Origin: Mactra quadrangularis
Taxonomy: Eukaryota > Mollusca > Bivalvia > Venerida > Mactridae
Direction: 5' to 3'
DNA length: 64,000 bases
NCBI GenBank assembly: GCA_025267735.1
Contig: CM046299.1
Location: 26,190,468 to 26,254,467 of the forward strand
Position 1 is the first letter of the stretch. The number at the start of each line of letters is the position of its first letter. This document shows positions 20,452-34,439 of the stretch, in pieces. The position numbers and the translations under genes are program-made. The notes below the pieces were generated by a model. That model worked only from the letters and a program-made list of their open reading frames with translations, made no database searches and was not told where the DNA came from.

Positions 20452-21519
20452 CTCTATTTGGATGTAATTCGCAAGTCGTTTTCCACAAACGGCCCTTTTC
20501 AGAGCCAACCCAATTTATCGAAAGAATTATTTCTCAAACGATATGTCAAACATGCACGTAGTCATCACAATCTAAGCACCTTCACGAGGCGCACATGCCT
20601 TCTGTCCCCCGCACACATTAAATACAGTTTTTTGTCACATTACGTCATTGTTAACAATTATGTTCACTTTAAAAATAATGAAATATATAGTATGCGAACA
20701 ATTAAATCATTGCTTCGAAGTCGTAATAATTACAATACGCACGTGACCGCTCTTACTGATTGTTAAGAACAACAGCGCTTCTTAGCAATCGAGCATATGA
20801 AGCGTTTTCGACTTAGAAATGATGTTGCATCATGTCGCGTATTGTTTATCCATAATCAAATATTACTCACTTGTAACACACTGAATTCGAACACAATGTT
20901 GTGTGCGCGCATGCGCGCACAACTGTTGTAACACAACGATTCGTTCTTTTTTTCAATATAATACAGGTATCAAAGTCGCACCCCTTTACGATGATGCTCT
21001 AGTTCAAATTATTGTTAACGTATCAATAAAATGCACAATTACATAGTTTCAAATTAATAATTGTCCGCCATTTGCGACTCCGATTAGCGTTTCCACGGAC
21101 TATTACCATTTGAGTATTTTAAGTTCAAATAATTCAATTTCGTGCCGCAATTTTCCCTGGAATTGTTGTCTACGTAATTATATTTTGTCTTTGAGTATTT
21201 TTCATTTATTAAAATTCAGAATTATAATAAAACTTAATTAAGCCGCCATTTGCGTATATTGCGTACAACATCAAATGTCGTGTTCAGTCATGCGTCAATG
21301 TTTGACAAATACACAGTTAATCTAATCAAACACGTCACGGTGATTAATTGTCGATAATCACATGCCATTGTAGAGTTAACGACACGAGTTAATTAATCAA
21401 CGTGTCATCTCAATAACTCTACGTGTCAAACATGCATGCACTTTCTCTGTCTATAAAATAGGGTCGCGGCACAATTTCAAATCATACATTATTTGTATTT
21501 GTCTTGATAATCTCTCAAG

Positions 21520-21849
21520 ATGCCTTCTAGAATTCAATCTCTTGACAAGCGATTCACCCTGAGTGAATCTGAACGGCGTTTTCGCCAAGCTTGCGACCAG
21601 ATAGTGATGCTCAACAAGCGACTCGGTGATGTACAGAAACGCTACAAGGCAGCAAAACGTACCAACAACAGATCATTTCGCTACAATTTGCGATTGAAGC
21701 TGGCTGTCATAGAAGGAGCTAGAAATATGTACTACGAGTATGCCTACGCCAAGGCTGACAAGGTTGCTGAGCTTCGACGTGAGTTATTTGATGAGTCAGT
21801 AGAGATTGTGTCAGGCTCCGATTCGGAGTACTCAACTGACTCAGAATGA
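21520..21849 (+). CDS. Array gene copy 14
   Basis: Consensus protein. The 3' part of its unit has a cluster of private changes between about 22230 and 22365, including ACAG to ACTG after the T-tract (22364), which removes the acceptor-like AG. Confidence 0.8.
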   Translation: MPSRIQSLDKRFTLSESERRFRQACDQIVMLNKRLGDVQKRYKAAKRTNNRSFRYNLRLKLAVIEGARNMYYEYAYAKADKVAELRRELFDESVEIVSGSDSEYSTDSE

Positions 21850-22918
21850 CTCTATTTGGATGTAATTCGCAAGTCGTTTTCCACAAACGGCCCTTTTCAG
21901 AGCCAACCCAATTTATCGAAAGAATTATTTCTCAAACGATATGTCAAACATGCACGTAGTCATCACAATCTAAGCACCTTCACGAGGCGCACATGCCTTC
22001 TTTCCCCCGCACACATTAAATACAGTTTTTTGTCACATTACGTCATTGTTAACAATTATGTTCACTTTAAAAATAATGAAATATATAGTATGCGAACAAT
22101 TAAATCATTGCTTCGAAGTCGTAATAATTACAATACGCACGTGACCGCTCTTACTGATTGTTAAGAACAACAGCGCTTCTTAGCAATCGAGCATATGAAG
22201 CGTTTTCGACTTAGAAATGATGTTGCATCATGTTGCGTATTGTTGATCCATAATCAAATATTACTCACTTGTAACACACTGAATTCGAACACAATGTTGT
22301 GTGCGCGCATGCGCGCACAACTGTTTTAACACAACGATTCGTTCTTTTTTTTCAATATAATACTGGTATCAAAGTCGCACCCCTTTACGATGATGCTCTA
22401 GTTCAAATTATTGTTAACGTATCAATAAAATGCACAATTACATAGTTTCAAATTAATAATTGTCCGCCATTTGCGACTCCGATTAGCGTTTCCACGGACT
22501 ATTACCATTTGAGTATTTTAAGTTCAAATAATTCAATTTCGTGCCGCAATTTTCCCTGGAATTGTTGTCTACGTAATTATATTTTGTCTTTGAGTATTTT
22601 TCATTTATTAAAATTCAGAATTATAATAAAACTTAATTAAGCCGCCATTTGCGTATATTGCGTACAACATCAAATGTCGTGTTCAGTCATGCGTCAATGT
22701 TTGACAAATACACAGTTAATCTAATCAAACACGTCACGGTGATTAATTGTCGATAATCACATGCCATTGTAGAGTTAACGACACGAGTTAATTAATCAAC
22801 GTGTCATCTCAATAACTCTACGTGTCAAACATGCATGCACTTTCTCTGTCTATAAAATAGGGTCGCGGCACAATTTCAAATCATACATTATTTGTATTTG
22901 TCTTGATAATCTCTCAAG

Positions 22919-23248
22919 ATGCCTTCTAGAATTCAATCTCTTGACAAGCGATTCACCCTGAGTGAATCTGAACGGCGTTTTCGCCAAGCTTGCGACCAGA
23001 TAGTGATGCTCAACAAGCGACTCGGTGATGTACAGAAACGCTACAAGGCAGCAAAACGTACCAACAACAGATCATTTCGCTACAATTTGCGATTGAAGCT
23101 GGCTGTCATAGAAGGAGCTAGAAATATGTACTACGAGTATGCCTTCGCCAAGGCTGACAAGGTTGCTGAGCTTCGACGTGAGTTATTTGATGAGTCAGTA
23201 GAGATTGTGTCAGGCTCCGATTCGGAGTACTCAACTGACTCAGAATGA
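22919..23248 (+). CDS. Array gene copy 15
   Basis: Y76F (TAC to TTC), shared only with copy 17, two units away. Confidence 0.8.
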   Translation: MPSRIQSLDKRFTLSESERRFRQACDQIVMLNKRLGDVQKRYKAAKRTNNRSFRYNLRLKLAVIEGARNMYYEYAFAKADKVAELRRELFDESVEIVSGSDSEYSTDSE

Positions 23249-24317
23249 CTCTATTTGGATGTAATTCGCAAGTCGTTTTCCACAAACGGCCCTTTTCAGA
23301 GCCAACCCAATTTATCGAAAGAATTATTTCTCAAACGATATGTCAAACATGCACGTAGTCATCACAATCTAAGCACCTTCACGAGGCGCACATGCCTTCT
23401 GTCCCCCGCACACATTAAATACAGTTTTTTGTCACATTACGTCATTGTTAACAATTATGTTCACTTTAAAAATAATGAAATATATAGTATGCGAACAATT
23501 AAATCATTGCTTCGAAGTCGTAATAATTACAATACGCACGTGACCGCTCTTACTGATTGTTAAGAACAACAGCGCTTCTTAGCAATCGAGCATATGAAGC
23601 GTTTTCGACTTAGAAATGATGTTGCATCATGTCGCGTATTGTTTATCCATAATCAAATATTACTCACTTGTAACACACTGAATTCGAACACAATGTTGTG
23701 TGCGCGCATGCGCGCACAACTGTTGTAACACAACGATTCGTTCTTTTTTTTCAATATAATACAGGTATCAAAGTCGCACCCCTTTACGATGATGCTCTAG
23801 TTCAAATTATTGTTAACGTATCAATAAAATGCACAATTACATAGTTTCAAATTAATAATTGTCCGCCATTTGCGACTCCGATTAGCGTTTCCACGGACTA
23901 TTACCATTTGAGTATTTTAAGTTCAAATAATTCAATTTCGTGCCGCAATTTTCCCTGGAATTGTTGTCTACGTAATTATATTTTGTCTTTGAGTATTTTT
24001 CATTTATTAAAATTCAGAATTATAATAAAACTTAATTAAGCCGCCATTTGCGTATATTGCGTACAACATCAAATGTCGTGTTCAGTCATGCGTCAATGTT
24101 TGACAAATACACAGTTAATCTAATCAAACACGTCACGGTGATTAATTGTCGATAATCACATGCCATTGTAGAGTTAACGACACGAGTTAATTAATCAACG
24201 TGTCATCTCAATAACTCTACGTGTCAAACATGCATGCACTTTCTCTGTCTATAAAATAGGGTCGCGGCACAATTTCAAATCATACATTATTTGTATTTGT
24301 CTTGATAATCTCTCAAG

Positions 24318-24647
24318 ATGCCTTCTAGAATTCAATCTCTTGACAAGCGATTCACCCTGAGTGAATCTGAACGGCGTTTTCGCCAAGCTTGCGACCAGAT
24401 AGTGATGCTCAACAAGCGACTCGGTGATGTACAGAAACGCTACAAGGCAGCAAAACGTACCAACAACAGATCATTTCGCTACAATTTGCGATTGAAGCTG
24501 GCTGTCATAGAAGGAGCTAGAAATATGTACTACGAGTATGCCTACGCCAAGGCTGACAAGGTTGCTGAGCTTCGACGTGAGTTATTTGATGAGTCAGTAG
24601 AGATTGTGTCAGGCTCCGATTCGGAGTACTCAACTGACTCAGAATGA
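24318..24647 (+). CDS. Array gene copy 16
   Basis: Consensus protein with CTT in the extension. A private G to T at 25439 stands just before the second CCGCCATTTGCG box. Confidence 0.8.
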   Translation: MPSRIQSLDKRFTLSESERRFRQACDQIVMLNKRLGDVQKRYKAAKRTNNRSFRYNLRLKLAVIEGARNMYYEYAYAKADKVAELRRELFDESVEIVSGSDSEYSTDSE

Positions 24648-25716
24648 CTCTATTTGGATGTAATTCGCAAGTCGTTTTCCACAAACGGCCCTTTTCAGAG
24701 CCAACCCAATTTATCGAAAGAATTATTTCTCAAACGATATGTCAAACATGCACGTAGTCATCACAATCTAAGCACCTTCACGAGGCGCACATGCCTTCTT
24801 TCCCCCGCACACATTAAATACAGTTTTTTGTCACATTACGTCATTGTTAACAATTATGTTCACTTTAAAAATAATGAAATATATAGTATGCGAACAATTA
24901 AATCATTGCTTCGAAGTCGTAATAATTACAATACGCACGTGACCGCTCTTACTGATTGTTAAGAACAACAGCGCTTCTTAGCAATCGAGCATATGAAGCG
25001 TTTTCGACTTAGAAATGATGTTGCATCATGTCGCGTATTGTTTATCCATAATCAAATATTACTCACTTGTAACACACTGAATTCGAACACAATGTTGTGT
25101 GCGCGCATGCGCGCACAACTGTTGTAACACAACGATTCGTTCTTTTTTTTCAATATAATACAGGTATCAAAGTCGCACCCCTTTACGATGATGCTCTAGT
25201 TCAAATTATTGTTAACGTATCAATAAAATGCACAATTACATAGTTTCAAATTAATAATTGTCCGCCATTTGCGACTCCGATTAGCGTTTCCACGGACTAT
25301 TACCATTTGAGTATTTTAAGTTCAAATAATTCAATTTCGTGCCGCAATTTTCCCTGGAATTGTTGTCTACGTAATTATATTTTGTCTTTGAGTATTTTTC
25401 ATTTATTAAAATTCAGAATTATAATAAAACTTAATTAATCCGCCATTTGCGTATATTGCGTACAACATCAAATGTCGTGTTCAGTCATGCGTCAATGTTT
25501 GACAAATACACAGTTAATCTAATCAAACACGTCACGGTGATTAATTGTCGATAATCACATGCCATTGTAGAGTTAACGACACGAGTTAATTAATCAACGT
25601 GTCATCTCAATAACTCTACGTGTCAAACATGCATGCACTTTCTCTGTCTATAAAATAGGGTCGCGGCACAATTTCAAATCATACATTATTTGTATTTGTC
25701 TTGATAATCTCTCAAG

Positions 25717-26046
25717 ATGCCTTCTAGAATTCAATCTCTTGACAAGCGATTCACCCTGAGTGAATCTGAACGGCGTTTTCGCCAAGCTTGCGACCAGATA
25801 GTGATGCTCAACAAGCGACTCGGTGATGTACAGAAACGCTACAAGGCAGCAAAACGTACCAACAACAGATCATTTCGCTACAATTTGCGATTGAAGCTGG
25901 CTGTCATAGAAGGAGCTAGAAATATGTACTACGAGTATGCCTTCGCCAAGGCTGACAAGGTTGCTGAGCTTCGACGTGAGTTATTTGATGAGTCAGTAGA
26001 GATTGTGTCAGGCTCCGATTCGGAGTACTCAACTGACTCAGAATGA
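25717..26046 (+). CDS. Array gene copy 17
   Basis: Y76F as in copy 15. Downstream it has the TAG of units 4 and 7 (26395-26397) with 7 T, so it looks like a recombinant of two haplotypes. Confidence 0.8.
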   Translation: MPSRIQSLDKRFTLSESERRFRQACDQIVMLNKRLGDVQKRYKAAKRTNNRSFRYNLRLKLAVIEGARNMYYEYAFAKADKVAELRRELFDESVEIVSGSDSEYSTDSE

Positions 26047-27114
26047 CTCTATTTGGATGTAATTCGCAAGTCGTTTTCCACAAACGGCCCTTTTCAGAGC
26101 CAACCCAATTTATCGAAAGAATTATTTCTCAAACGATATGTCAAACATGCACGTAGTCATCACAATCTAAGCACCTTCACGAGGCGCACATGCCTTCTGT
26201 CCCCCGCACACATTAAATACAGTTTTTTGTCACATTACGTCATTGTTAACAATTATGTTCACTTTAAAAATAATGAAATATATAGTATGCGAACAATTAA
26301 ATCATTGCTTCGAAGTCGTAATAATTACAATACGCACGTGACCGCTCTTACTGATTGTTAAGAACAACAGCGCTTCTTAGCAATCGAGCATATGTAGCGT
26401 TTTCGACTTAGAAATGATGTTGCATCATGTCGCGTATTGTTTATCCATAATCAAATATTACTCACTTATAACACACTGAATTCGAACACAATGTTGTGTG
26501 CGCGCATGCGCGCACAACTGTTGTAACACAACGATTCGTTCTTTTTTTCAATATAATACAGGTATCAAAGTCGCACCCCTTTACGATGATGCTCTAGTTC
26601 AAATTATTGTTAACGTATCAATAAAATGCACAATTACATAGTTTCAAATTAATAATTGTCCGCCATTTGCGACTCCGATTAGCGTTTCCACGGACTATTA
26701 CCATTTGAGTATTTTAAGTTCAAATAATTCAATTTCGTGCCGCAATTTTCCCTGGAATTGTTGTCTACGTAATTATATTTTGTCTTTGAGTATTTTTCAT
26801 TTATTAAAATTCAGAATTATAATAAAACTTAATTAAGCCGCCATTTGCGTATATTGCGTACAACATCAAATGTCGTGTTCAGTCATGCGTCAATGTTTGA
26901 CAAATACACAGTTAATCTAATCAAACACGTCACGGTGATTAATTGTCGATAATCACATGCCATTGTAGAGTTAACGACACGAGTTAATTAATCAACGTGT
27001 CATCTCAATAACTCTACGTGTCAAACATGCATGCACTTTCTCTGTCTATAAAATAGGGTCGCGGCACAATTTCAAATCATACATTATTTGTATTTGTCTT
27101 GATAATCTCTCAAG

Positions 27115-27444
27115 ATGCCTTCTAGAATTCAATCTCTTGACAAGCGATTCACCCTGAGTGAATCTGAACGGCGTTTTCGCCAAGCTTGCGACCAGATAGT
27201 GATGCTCAACAAGCGACTCGGTGATGTACAGAAACGCTACAAGGCAGCAAAACGTACCAACAACAGATCATTTCGCTACAATTTGCGATTGAAGCTGGCT
27301 GTCATAGAAGGAGCTAGAAATATGTACTACGAGTATGCCTACGCCAAGGCTGACAAGGTTGCTGAGCTTCGACGTGAGTTATTTGATGAGTCAGTAGAGA
27401 TTGTGTCAGGCTCCGATTCGGAGTACTCAACTGACTCAGAATGA
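27115..27444 (+). CDS. Array gene copy 18
   Basis: Consensus protein; regular 1399-bp unit. Confidence 0.8.
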   Translation: MPSRIQSLDKRFTLSESERRFRQACDQIVMLNKRLGDVQKRYKAAKRTNNRSFRYNLRLKLAVIEGARNMYYEYAYAKADKVAELRRELFDESVEIVSGSDSEYSTDSE

Positions 27445-28513
27445 CTCTATTTGGATGTAATTCGCAAGTCGTTTTCCACAAACGGCCCTTTTCAGAGCCA
27501 ACCCAATTTATCGAAAGAATTATTTCTCAAACGATATGTCAAACATGCACGTAGTCATCACAATCTAAGCACCTTCACGAGGCGCACATGCCTTCTGTCC
27601 CCCGCACACATTAAATACAGTTTTTTGTCACATTACGTCATTGTTAACAATTATGTTCACTTTAAAAATAATGAAATATATAGTATGCGAACAATTAAAT
27701 CATTGCTTCGAAGTCGTAATAATTACAATACGCACGTGACCGCTCTTACTGATTGTTAAGAACAACAGCGCTTCTTAGCAATCGAGCATATGAAGCGTTT
27801 TCGACTTAGAAATGATGTTGCATCATGTCGCGTATTGTTTATCCATAATCAAATATTACTCACTTGTAACACACTGAATTCGAACACAATGTTGTGTGCG
27901 CGCATGCGCGCACAACTGTTGTAACACAACGATTCGTTCTTTTTTTTCAATATAATACAGGTATCAAAGTCGCACCCCTTTACGATGATGCTCTAGTTCA
28001 AATTATTGTTAACGTATCAATAAAATGCACAATTACATAGTTTCAAATTAATAATTGTCCGCCATTTGCGACTCCGATTAGCGTTTCCACGGACTATTAC
28101 CATTTGAGTATTTTAAGTTCAAATAATTCAATTTCGTGCCGCAATTTTCCCTGGAATTGTTGTCTACGTAATTATATTTTGTCTTTGAGTATTTTTCATT
28201 TATTAAAATTCAGAATTATAATAAAACTTAATTAAGCCGCCATTTGCGTATATTGCGTACAACATCAAATGTCGTGTTCAGTCATGCGTCAATGTTTGAC
28301 AAATACACAGTTAATCTAATCAAACACGTCACGGTGATTAATTGTCGATAATCACATGCCATTGTAGAGTTAACGACACGAGTTAATTAATCAACGTGTC
28401 ATCTCAATAACTCTACGTGTCAAACATGCATGCACTTTCTCTGTCTATAAAATAGGGTCGCGGCACAATTTCAAATCATACATTATTTGTATTTGTCTTG
28501 ATAATCTCTCAAG

Positions 28514-28843
28514 ATGCCTTCTAGAATTCAATCTCTTGACAAGCGATTCACCCTGAGTGAATCTGAACGGCGTTTTCGCCAAGCTTGCGACCAGATAGTG
28601 ATGCTCAACAAGCGACTCGGTGATGTACAGAAACGCTACAAGGCAGCAAAACGTACCAACAACAGATCATTTCGCTACAATTTGCGATTGAAGCTGGCTG
28701 TCATAGAAGGAGCTAGAAATATGTACTACGAGTATGCCTACGCCAAGGCTGACAAGGTTGCTGAGCTTCGACGTGAGTTATTTGATGAGTCAGTAGAGAT
28801 TGTGTCAGGCTCCGATTCGGAGTACTCAACTGACTCAGAATGA
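28514..28843 (+). CDS. Array gene copy 19
   Basis: Consensus protein; the extension has the CTT variant. Confidence 0.8.
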   Translation: MPSRIQSLDKRFTLSESERRFRQACDQIVMLNKRLGDVQKRYKAAKRTNNRSFRYNLRLKLAVIEGARNMYYEYAYAKADKVAELRRELFDESVEIVSGSDSEYSTDSE

Positions 28844-29912
28844 CTCTATTTGGATGTAATTCGCAAGTCGTTTTCCACAAACGGCCCTTTTCAGAGCCAA
28901 CCCAATTTATCGAAAGAATTATTTCTCAAACGATATGTCAAACATGCACGTAGTCATCACAATCTAAGCACCTTCACGAGGCGCACATGCCTTCTTTCCC
29001 CCGCACACATTAAATACAGTTTTTTGTCACATTACGTCATTGTTAACAATTATGTTCACTTTAAAAATAATGAAATATATAGTATGCGAACAATTAAATC
29101 ATTGCTTCGAAGTCGTAATAATTACAATACGCACGTGACCGCTCTTACTGATTGTTAAGAACAACAGCGCTTCTTAGCAATCGAGCATATGAAGCGTTTT
29201 CGACTTAGAAATGATGTTGCATCATGTCGCGTATTGTTTATCCATAATCAAATATTACTCACTTGTAACACACTGAATTCGAACACAATGTTGTGTGCGC
29301 GCATGCGCGCACAACTGTTGTAACACAACGATTCGTTCTTTTTTTTCAATATAATACAGGTATCAAAGTCGCACCCCTTTACGATGATGCTCTAGTTCAA
29401 ATTATTGTTAACGTATCAATAAAATGCACAATTACATAGTTTCAAATTAATAATTGTCCGCCATTTGCGACTCCGATTAGCGTTTCCACGGACTATTACC
29501 ATTTGAGTATTTTAAGTTCAAATAATTCAATTTCGTGCCGCAATTTTCCCTGGAATTGTTGTCTACGTAATTATATTTTGTCTTTGAGTATTTTTCATTT
29601 ATTAAAATTCAGAATTATAATAAAACTTAATTAAGCCGCCATTTGCGTATATTGCGTACAACATCAAATGTCGTGTTCAGTCATGCGTCAATGTTTGACA
29701 AATACACAGTTAATCTAATCAAACACGTCACGGTGATTAATTGTCGATAATCACATGCCATTGTAGAGTTAACGACACGAGTTAATTAATCAACGTGTCA
29801 TCTCAATAACTCTACGTGTCAAACATGCATGCACTTTCTCTGTCTATAAAATAGGGTCGCGGCACAATTTCAAATCATACATTATTTGTATTTGTCTTGA
29901 TAATCTCTCAAG

Positions 29913-30242
29913 ATGCCTTCTAGAATTCAATCTCTTGACAAGCGATTCACCCTGAGTGAATCTGAACGGCGTTTTCGCCAAGCTTGCGACCAGATAGTGA
30001 TGCTCAACAAGCGACTCGGTGATGTACAGAACCGCTACAAGGCAGCAAAACGTACCAACAACAGATCATTTCGCTACAATTTGCGATTGAAGCTGGCTGT
30101 CATAGAAGGAGCTAGAAATATGTACTACGAGTATGCCTACGCCAAGGCTGACAAGGTTGCTGAGCTTCGACGTGAGTTATTTGATGAGTCAGTAGAGATT
30201 GTGTCAGGCTCCGATTCGGAGTACTCAACTGACTCAGAATGA
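29913..30242 (+). CDS. Array gene copy 20
   Basis: Private K40N (AAA to AAC) in the basic stretch around QKRYKAAKR. Confidence 0.8.
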   Translation: MPSRIQSLDKRFTLSESERRFRQACDQIVMLNKRLGDVQNRYKAAKRTNNRSFRYNLRLKLAVIEGARNMYYEYAYAKADKVAELRRELFDESVEIVSGSDSEYSTDSE

Positions 30243-31311
30243 CTCTATTTGGATGTAATTCGCAAGTCGTTTTCCACAAACGGCCCTTTTCAGAGCCAAC
30301 CCAATTTATCGAAAGAATTATTTCTCAAACGATATGTCAAACATGCACGTAGTCATCACAATCTAAGCACCTTCACGAGGCGCACATGCCTTCTGTCCCC
30401 CGCACACATTAAATACAGTTTTTTGTCACATTACGTCATTGTTAACAATTATGTTCACTTTAAAAATAATGAAATATATAGTATGCGAACAATTAAATCA
30501 TTGCTTCGAAGTCGTAATAATTACAATACGCACGTGACCGCTCTTACTGATTGTTAAGAACAACAGCGCTTCTTAGCAATCGAGCATATGAAGCGTTTTC
30601 GACTTAGAAATGATGTTGCATCATGTCGCGTATTGTTTATCCATAATCAAATATTACTCACTTGTAACACACTGAATTCGAACACAATGTTGTGTGCGCG
30701 CATGCGCGCACAACTGTTGTAACACAACGATTCGTTCTTTTTTTTCAATATAATACAGGTATCAAAGTCGCACCCCTTTACGATGATGCTCTAGTTCAAA
30801 TTATTGTTAACGTATCAATAAAATGCACAATTACATAGTTTCAAATTAATAATTGTCCGCCATTTGCGACTCCGATTAGCGTTTCCACGGACTATTACCA
30901 TTTGAGTATTTTAAGTTCAAATAATTCAATTTCGTGCCGCAATTTTCCCTGGAATTGTTGTCTACGTAATTATATTTTGTCTTTGAGTATTTTTCATTTA
31001 TTAAAATTCAGAATTATAATAAAACTTAATTAAGCCGCCATTTGCGTATATTGCGTACAACATCAAATGTCGTGTTCAGTCATGCGTCAATGTTTGACAA
31101 ATACACAGTTAATCTAATCAAACACGTCACGGTGATTAATTGTCGATAATCACATGCCATTGTAGAGTTAACGACACGAGTTAATTAATCAACGTGTCAT
31201 CTCAATAACTCTACGTGTCAAACATGCATGCACTTTCTCTGTCTATAAAATAGGGTCGCGGCACAATTTCAAATCATACATTATTTGTATTTGTCTTGAT
31301 AATCTCTCAAG

Positions 31312-31641
31312 ATGCCTTCTAGAATTCAATCTCTTGACAAGCGATTCACCCTGAGTGAATCTGAACGGCGTTTTCGCCAAGCTTGCGACCAGATAGTGAT
31401 GCTCAACAAGCGACTCGGTGATGTACAGAAACGCTACAAGGCAGCAAAACGTACCAACAACAGATCATTTCGCTACAATTTGCGATTGAAGCTGGCTGTC
31501 ATAGAGGGAGCTAGAAATATGTACTACGAGTATGCCTACGCCAAGGCTGACAAGGTTGCTGAGCTTCGACGTGAGTTATTTGATGAGTCAGTAGAGATTG
31601 TGTCAGGCTCCGATTCGGAGTACTCAACTGACTCAGAATGA
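31312..31641 (+). CDS. Array gene copy 21
   Basis: Consensus protein with silent E65 GAG; CTT in the extension, the same pair as copy 10. Private C to T near 32287 in the spacer. Confidence 0.8.
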   Translation: MPSRIQSLDKRFTLSESERRFRQACDQIVMLNKRLGDVQKRYKAAKRTNNRSFRYNLRLKLAVIEGARNMYYEYAYAKADKVAELRRELFDESVEIVSGSDSEYSTDSE

Positions 31642-32710
31642 CTCTATTTGGATGTAATTCGCAAGTCGTTTTCCACAAACGGCCCTTTTCAGAGCCAACC
31701 CAATTTATCGAAAGAATTATTTCTCAAACGATATGTCAAACATGCACGTAGTCATCACAATCTAAGCACCTTCACGAGGCGCACATGCCTTCTTTCCCCC
31801 GCACACATTAAATACAGTTTTTTGTCACATTACGTCATTGTTAACAATTATGTTCACTTTAAAAATAATGAAATATATAGTATGCGAACAATTAAATCAT
31901 TGCTTCGAAGTCGTAATAATTACAATACGCACGTGACCGCTCTTACTGATTGTTAAGAACAACAGCGCTTCTTAGCAATCGAGCATATGAAGCGTTTTCG
32001 ACTTAGAAATGATGTTGCATCATGTCGCGTATTGTTTATCCATAATCAAATATTACTCACTTGTAACACACTGAATTCGAACACAATGTTGTGTGCGCGC
32101 ATGCGCGCACAACTGTTGTAACACAACGATTCGTTCTTTTTTTTCAATATAATACAGGTATCAAAGTCGCACCCCTTTACGATGATGCTCTAGTTCAAAT
32201 TATTGTTAACGTATCAATAAAATGCACAATTACATAGTTTCAAATTAATAATTGTCCGCCATTTGCGACTCCGATTAGCGTTTCCATGGACTATTACCAT
32301 TTGAGTATTTTAAGTTCAAATAATTCAATTTCGTGCCGCAATTTTCCCTGGAATTGTTGTCTACGTAATTATATTTTGTCTTTGAGTATTTTTCATTTAT
32401 TAAAATTCAGAATTATAATAAAACTTAATTAAGCCGCCATTTGCGTATATTGCGTACAACATCAAATGTCGTGTTCAGTCATGCGTCAATGTTTGACAAA
32501 TACACAGTTAATCTAATCAAACACGTCACGGTGATTAATTGTCGATAATCACATGCCATTGTAGAGTTAACGACACGAGTTAATTAATCAACGTGTCATC
32601 TCAATAACTCTACGTGTCAAACATGCATGCACTTTCTCTGTCTATAAAATAGGGTCGCGGCACAATTTCAAATCATACATTATTTGTATTTGTCTTGATA
32701 ATCTCTCAAG

Positions 32711-33040
32711 ATGCCTTCTAGAATTCAATCTCTTGACAAGCGATTCACCCTGAGTGAATCTGAACGGCGTTTTCGCCAAGCTTGCGACCAGATAGTGATG
32801 CTCAACAAGCGACTCGGTGATGTACAGAAACGCTACAAGGCAGCAAAACGTACCAACAACAGATCATTTCGCTACAATTTGCGATTGAAGCTGGCTGTCA
32901 TAGAAGGAGCTAGAAATATGTACTACGAGTATGCCTACGCCAAGGCTGACAAGGTTGCTGAGCTTCGACGTGAGTTATTTGATGAGTCAGTAGAGATTGT
33001 GTCAGGCTCCGATTCGGAGTACTCAACTGACTCAGAATGA
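32711..33040 (+). CDS. Array gene copy 22
   Basis: Consensus protein. A private G to T near 33400 lies in segment 3. Confidence 0.8.
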   Translation: MPSRIQSLDKRFTLSESERRFRQACDQIVMLNKRLGDVQKRYKAAKRTNNRSFRYNLRLKLAVIEGARNMYYEYAYAKADKVAELRRELFDESVEIVSGSDSEYSTDSE

Positions 33041-34109
33041 CTCTATTTGGATGTAATTCGCAAGTCGTTTTCCACAAACGGCCCTTTTCAGAGCCAACCC
33101 AATTTATCGAAAGAATTATTTCTCAAACGATATGTCAAACATGCACGTAGTCATCACAATCTAAGCACCTTCACGAGGCGCACATGCCTTCTGTCCCCCG
33201 CACACATTAAATACAGTTTTTTGTCACATTACGTCATTGTTAACAATTATGTTCACTTTAAAAATAATGAAATATATAGTATGCGAACAATTAAATCATT
33301 GCTTCGAAGTCGTAATAATTACAATACGCACGTGACCGCTCTTACTGATTGTTAAGAACAACAGCGCTTCTTAGCAATCGAGCATATGAAGCGTTTTCTA
33401 CTTAGAAATGATGTTGCATCATGTCGCGTATTGTTTATCCATAATCAAATATTACTCACTTGTAACACACTGAATTCGAACACAATGTTGTGTGCGCGCA
33501 TGCGCGCACAACTGTTGTAACACAACGATTCGTTCTTTTTTTTCAATATAATACAGGTATCAAAGTCGCACCCCTTTACGATGATGCTCTAGTTCAAATT
33601 ATTGTTAACGTATCAATAAAATGCACAATTACATAGTTTCAAATTAATAATTGTCCGCCATTTGCGACTCCGATTAGCGTTTCCACGGACTATTACCATT
33701 TGAGTATTTTAAGTTCAAATAATTCAATTTCGTGCCGCAATTTTCCCTGGAATTGTTGTCTACGTAATTATATTTTGTCTTTGAGTATTTTTCATTTATT
33801 AAAATTCAGAATTATAATAAAACTTAATTAAGCCGCCATTTGCGTATATTGCGTACAACATCAAATGTCGTGTTCAGTCATGCGTCAATGTTTGACAAAT
33901 ACACAGTTAATCTAATCAAACACGTCACGGTGATTAATTGTCGATAATCACATGCCATTGTAGAGTTAACGACACGAGTTAATTAATCAACGTGTCATCT
34001 CAATAACTCTACGTGTCAAACATGCATGCACTTTCTCTGTCTATAAAATAGGGTCGCGGCACAATTTCAAATCATACATTATTTGTATTTGTCTTGATAA
34101 TCTCTCAAG

Positions 34110-34439
34110 ATGCCTTCTAGAATTCAATCTCTTGACAAGCGATTCACCCTGAGTGAATCTGAACGGCGTTTTCGCCAAGCTTGCGACCAGATAGTGATGC
34201 TCAACAAGCGACTCGGTGATGTACAGAAACGCTACAAGGCAGCAAAACGTACCAACAACAGATCATTTCGCTACAATTTGCGATTGAAGCTGGCTGTCAT
34301 AGAGGGAGCTAGAAATATGTACTACGAGTATGCCTACGCCAAGGCTGACAAGGTTGCTGAGCTTCGACGTGAGTTATTTGATGAGTCAGTAGAGATTGTG
34401 TCAGGCTCCGATTCGGAGTACTCAACTGACTCAGAATGA
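34110..34439 (+). CDS. Array gene copy 23
   Basis: Consensus protein with silent E65 GAG as in copies 10 and 21, but CTG in the extension. Confidence 0.8.
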   Translation: MPSRIQSLDKRFTLSESERRFRQACDQIVMLNKRLGDVQKRYKAAKRTNNRSFRYNLRLKLAVIEGARNMYYEYAYAKADKVAELRRELFDESVEIVSGSDSEYSTDSE

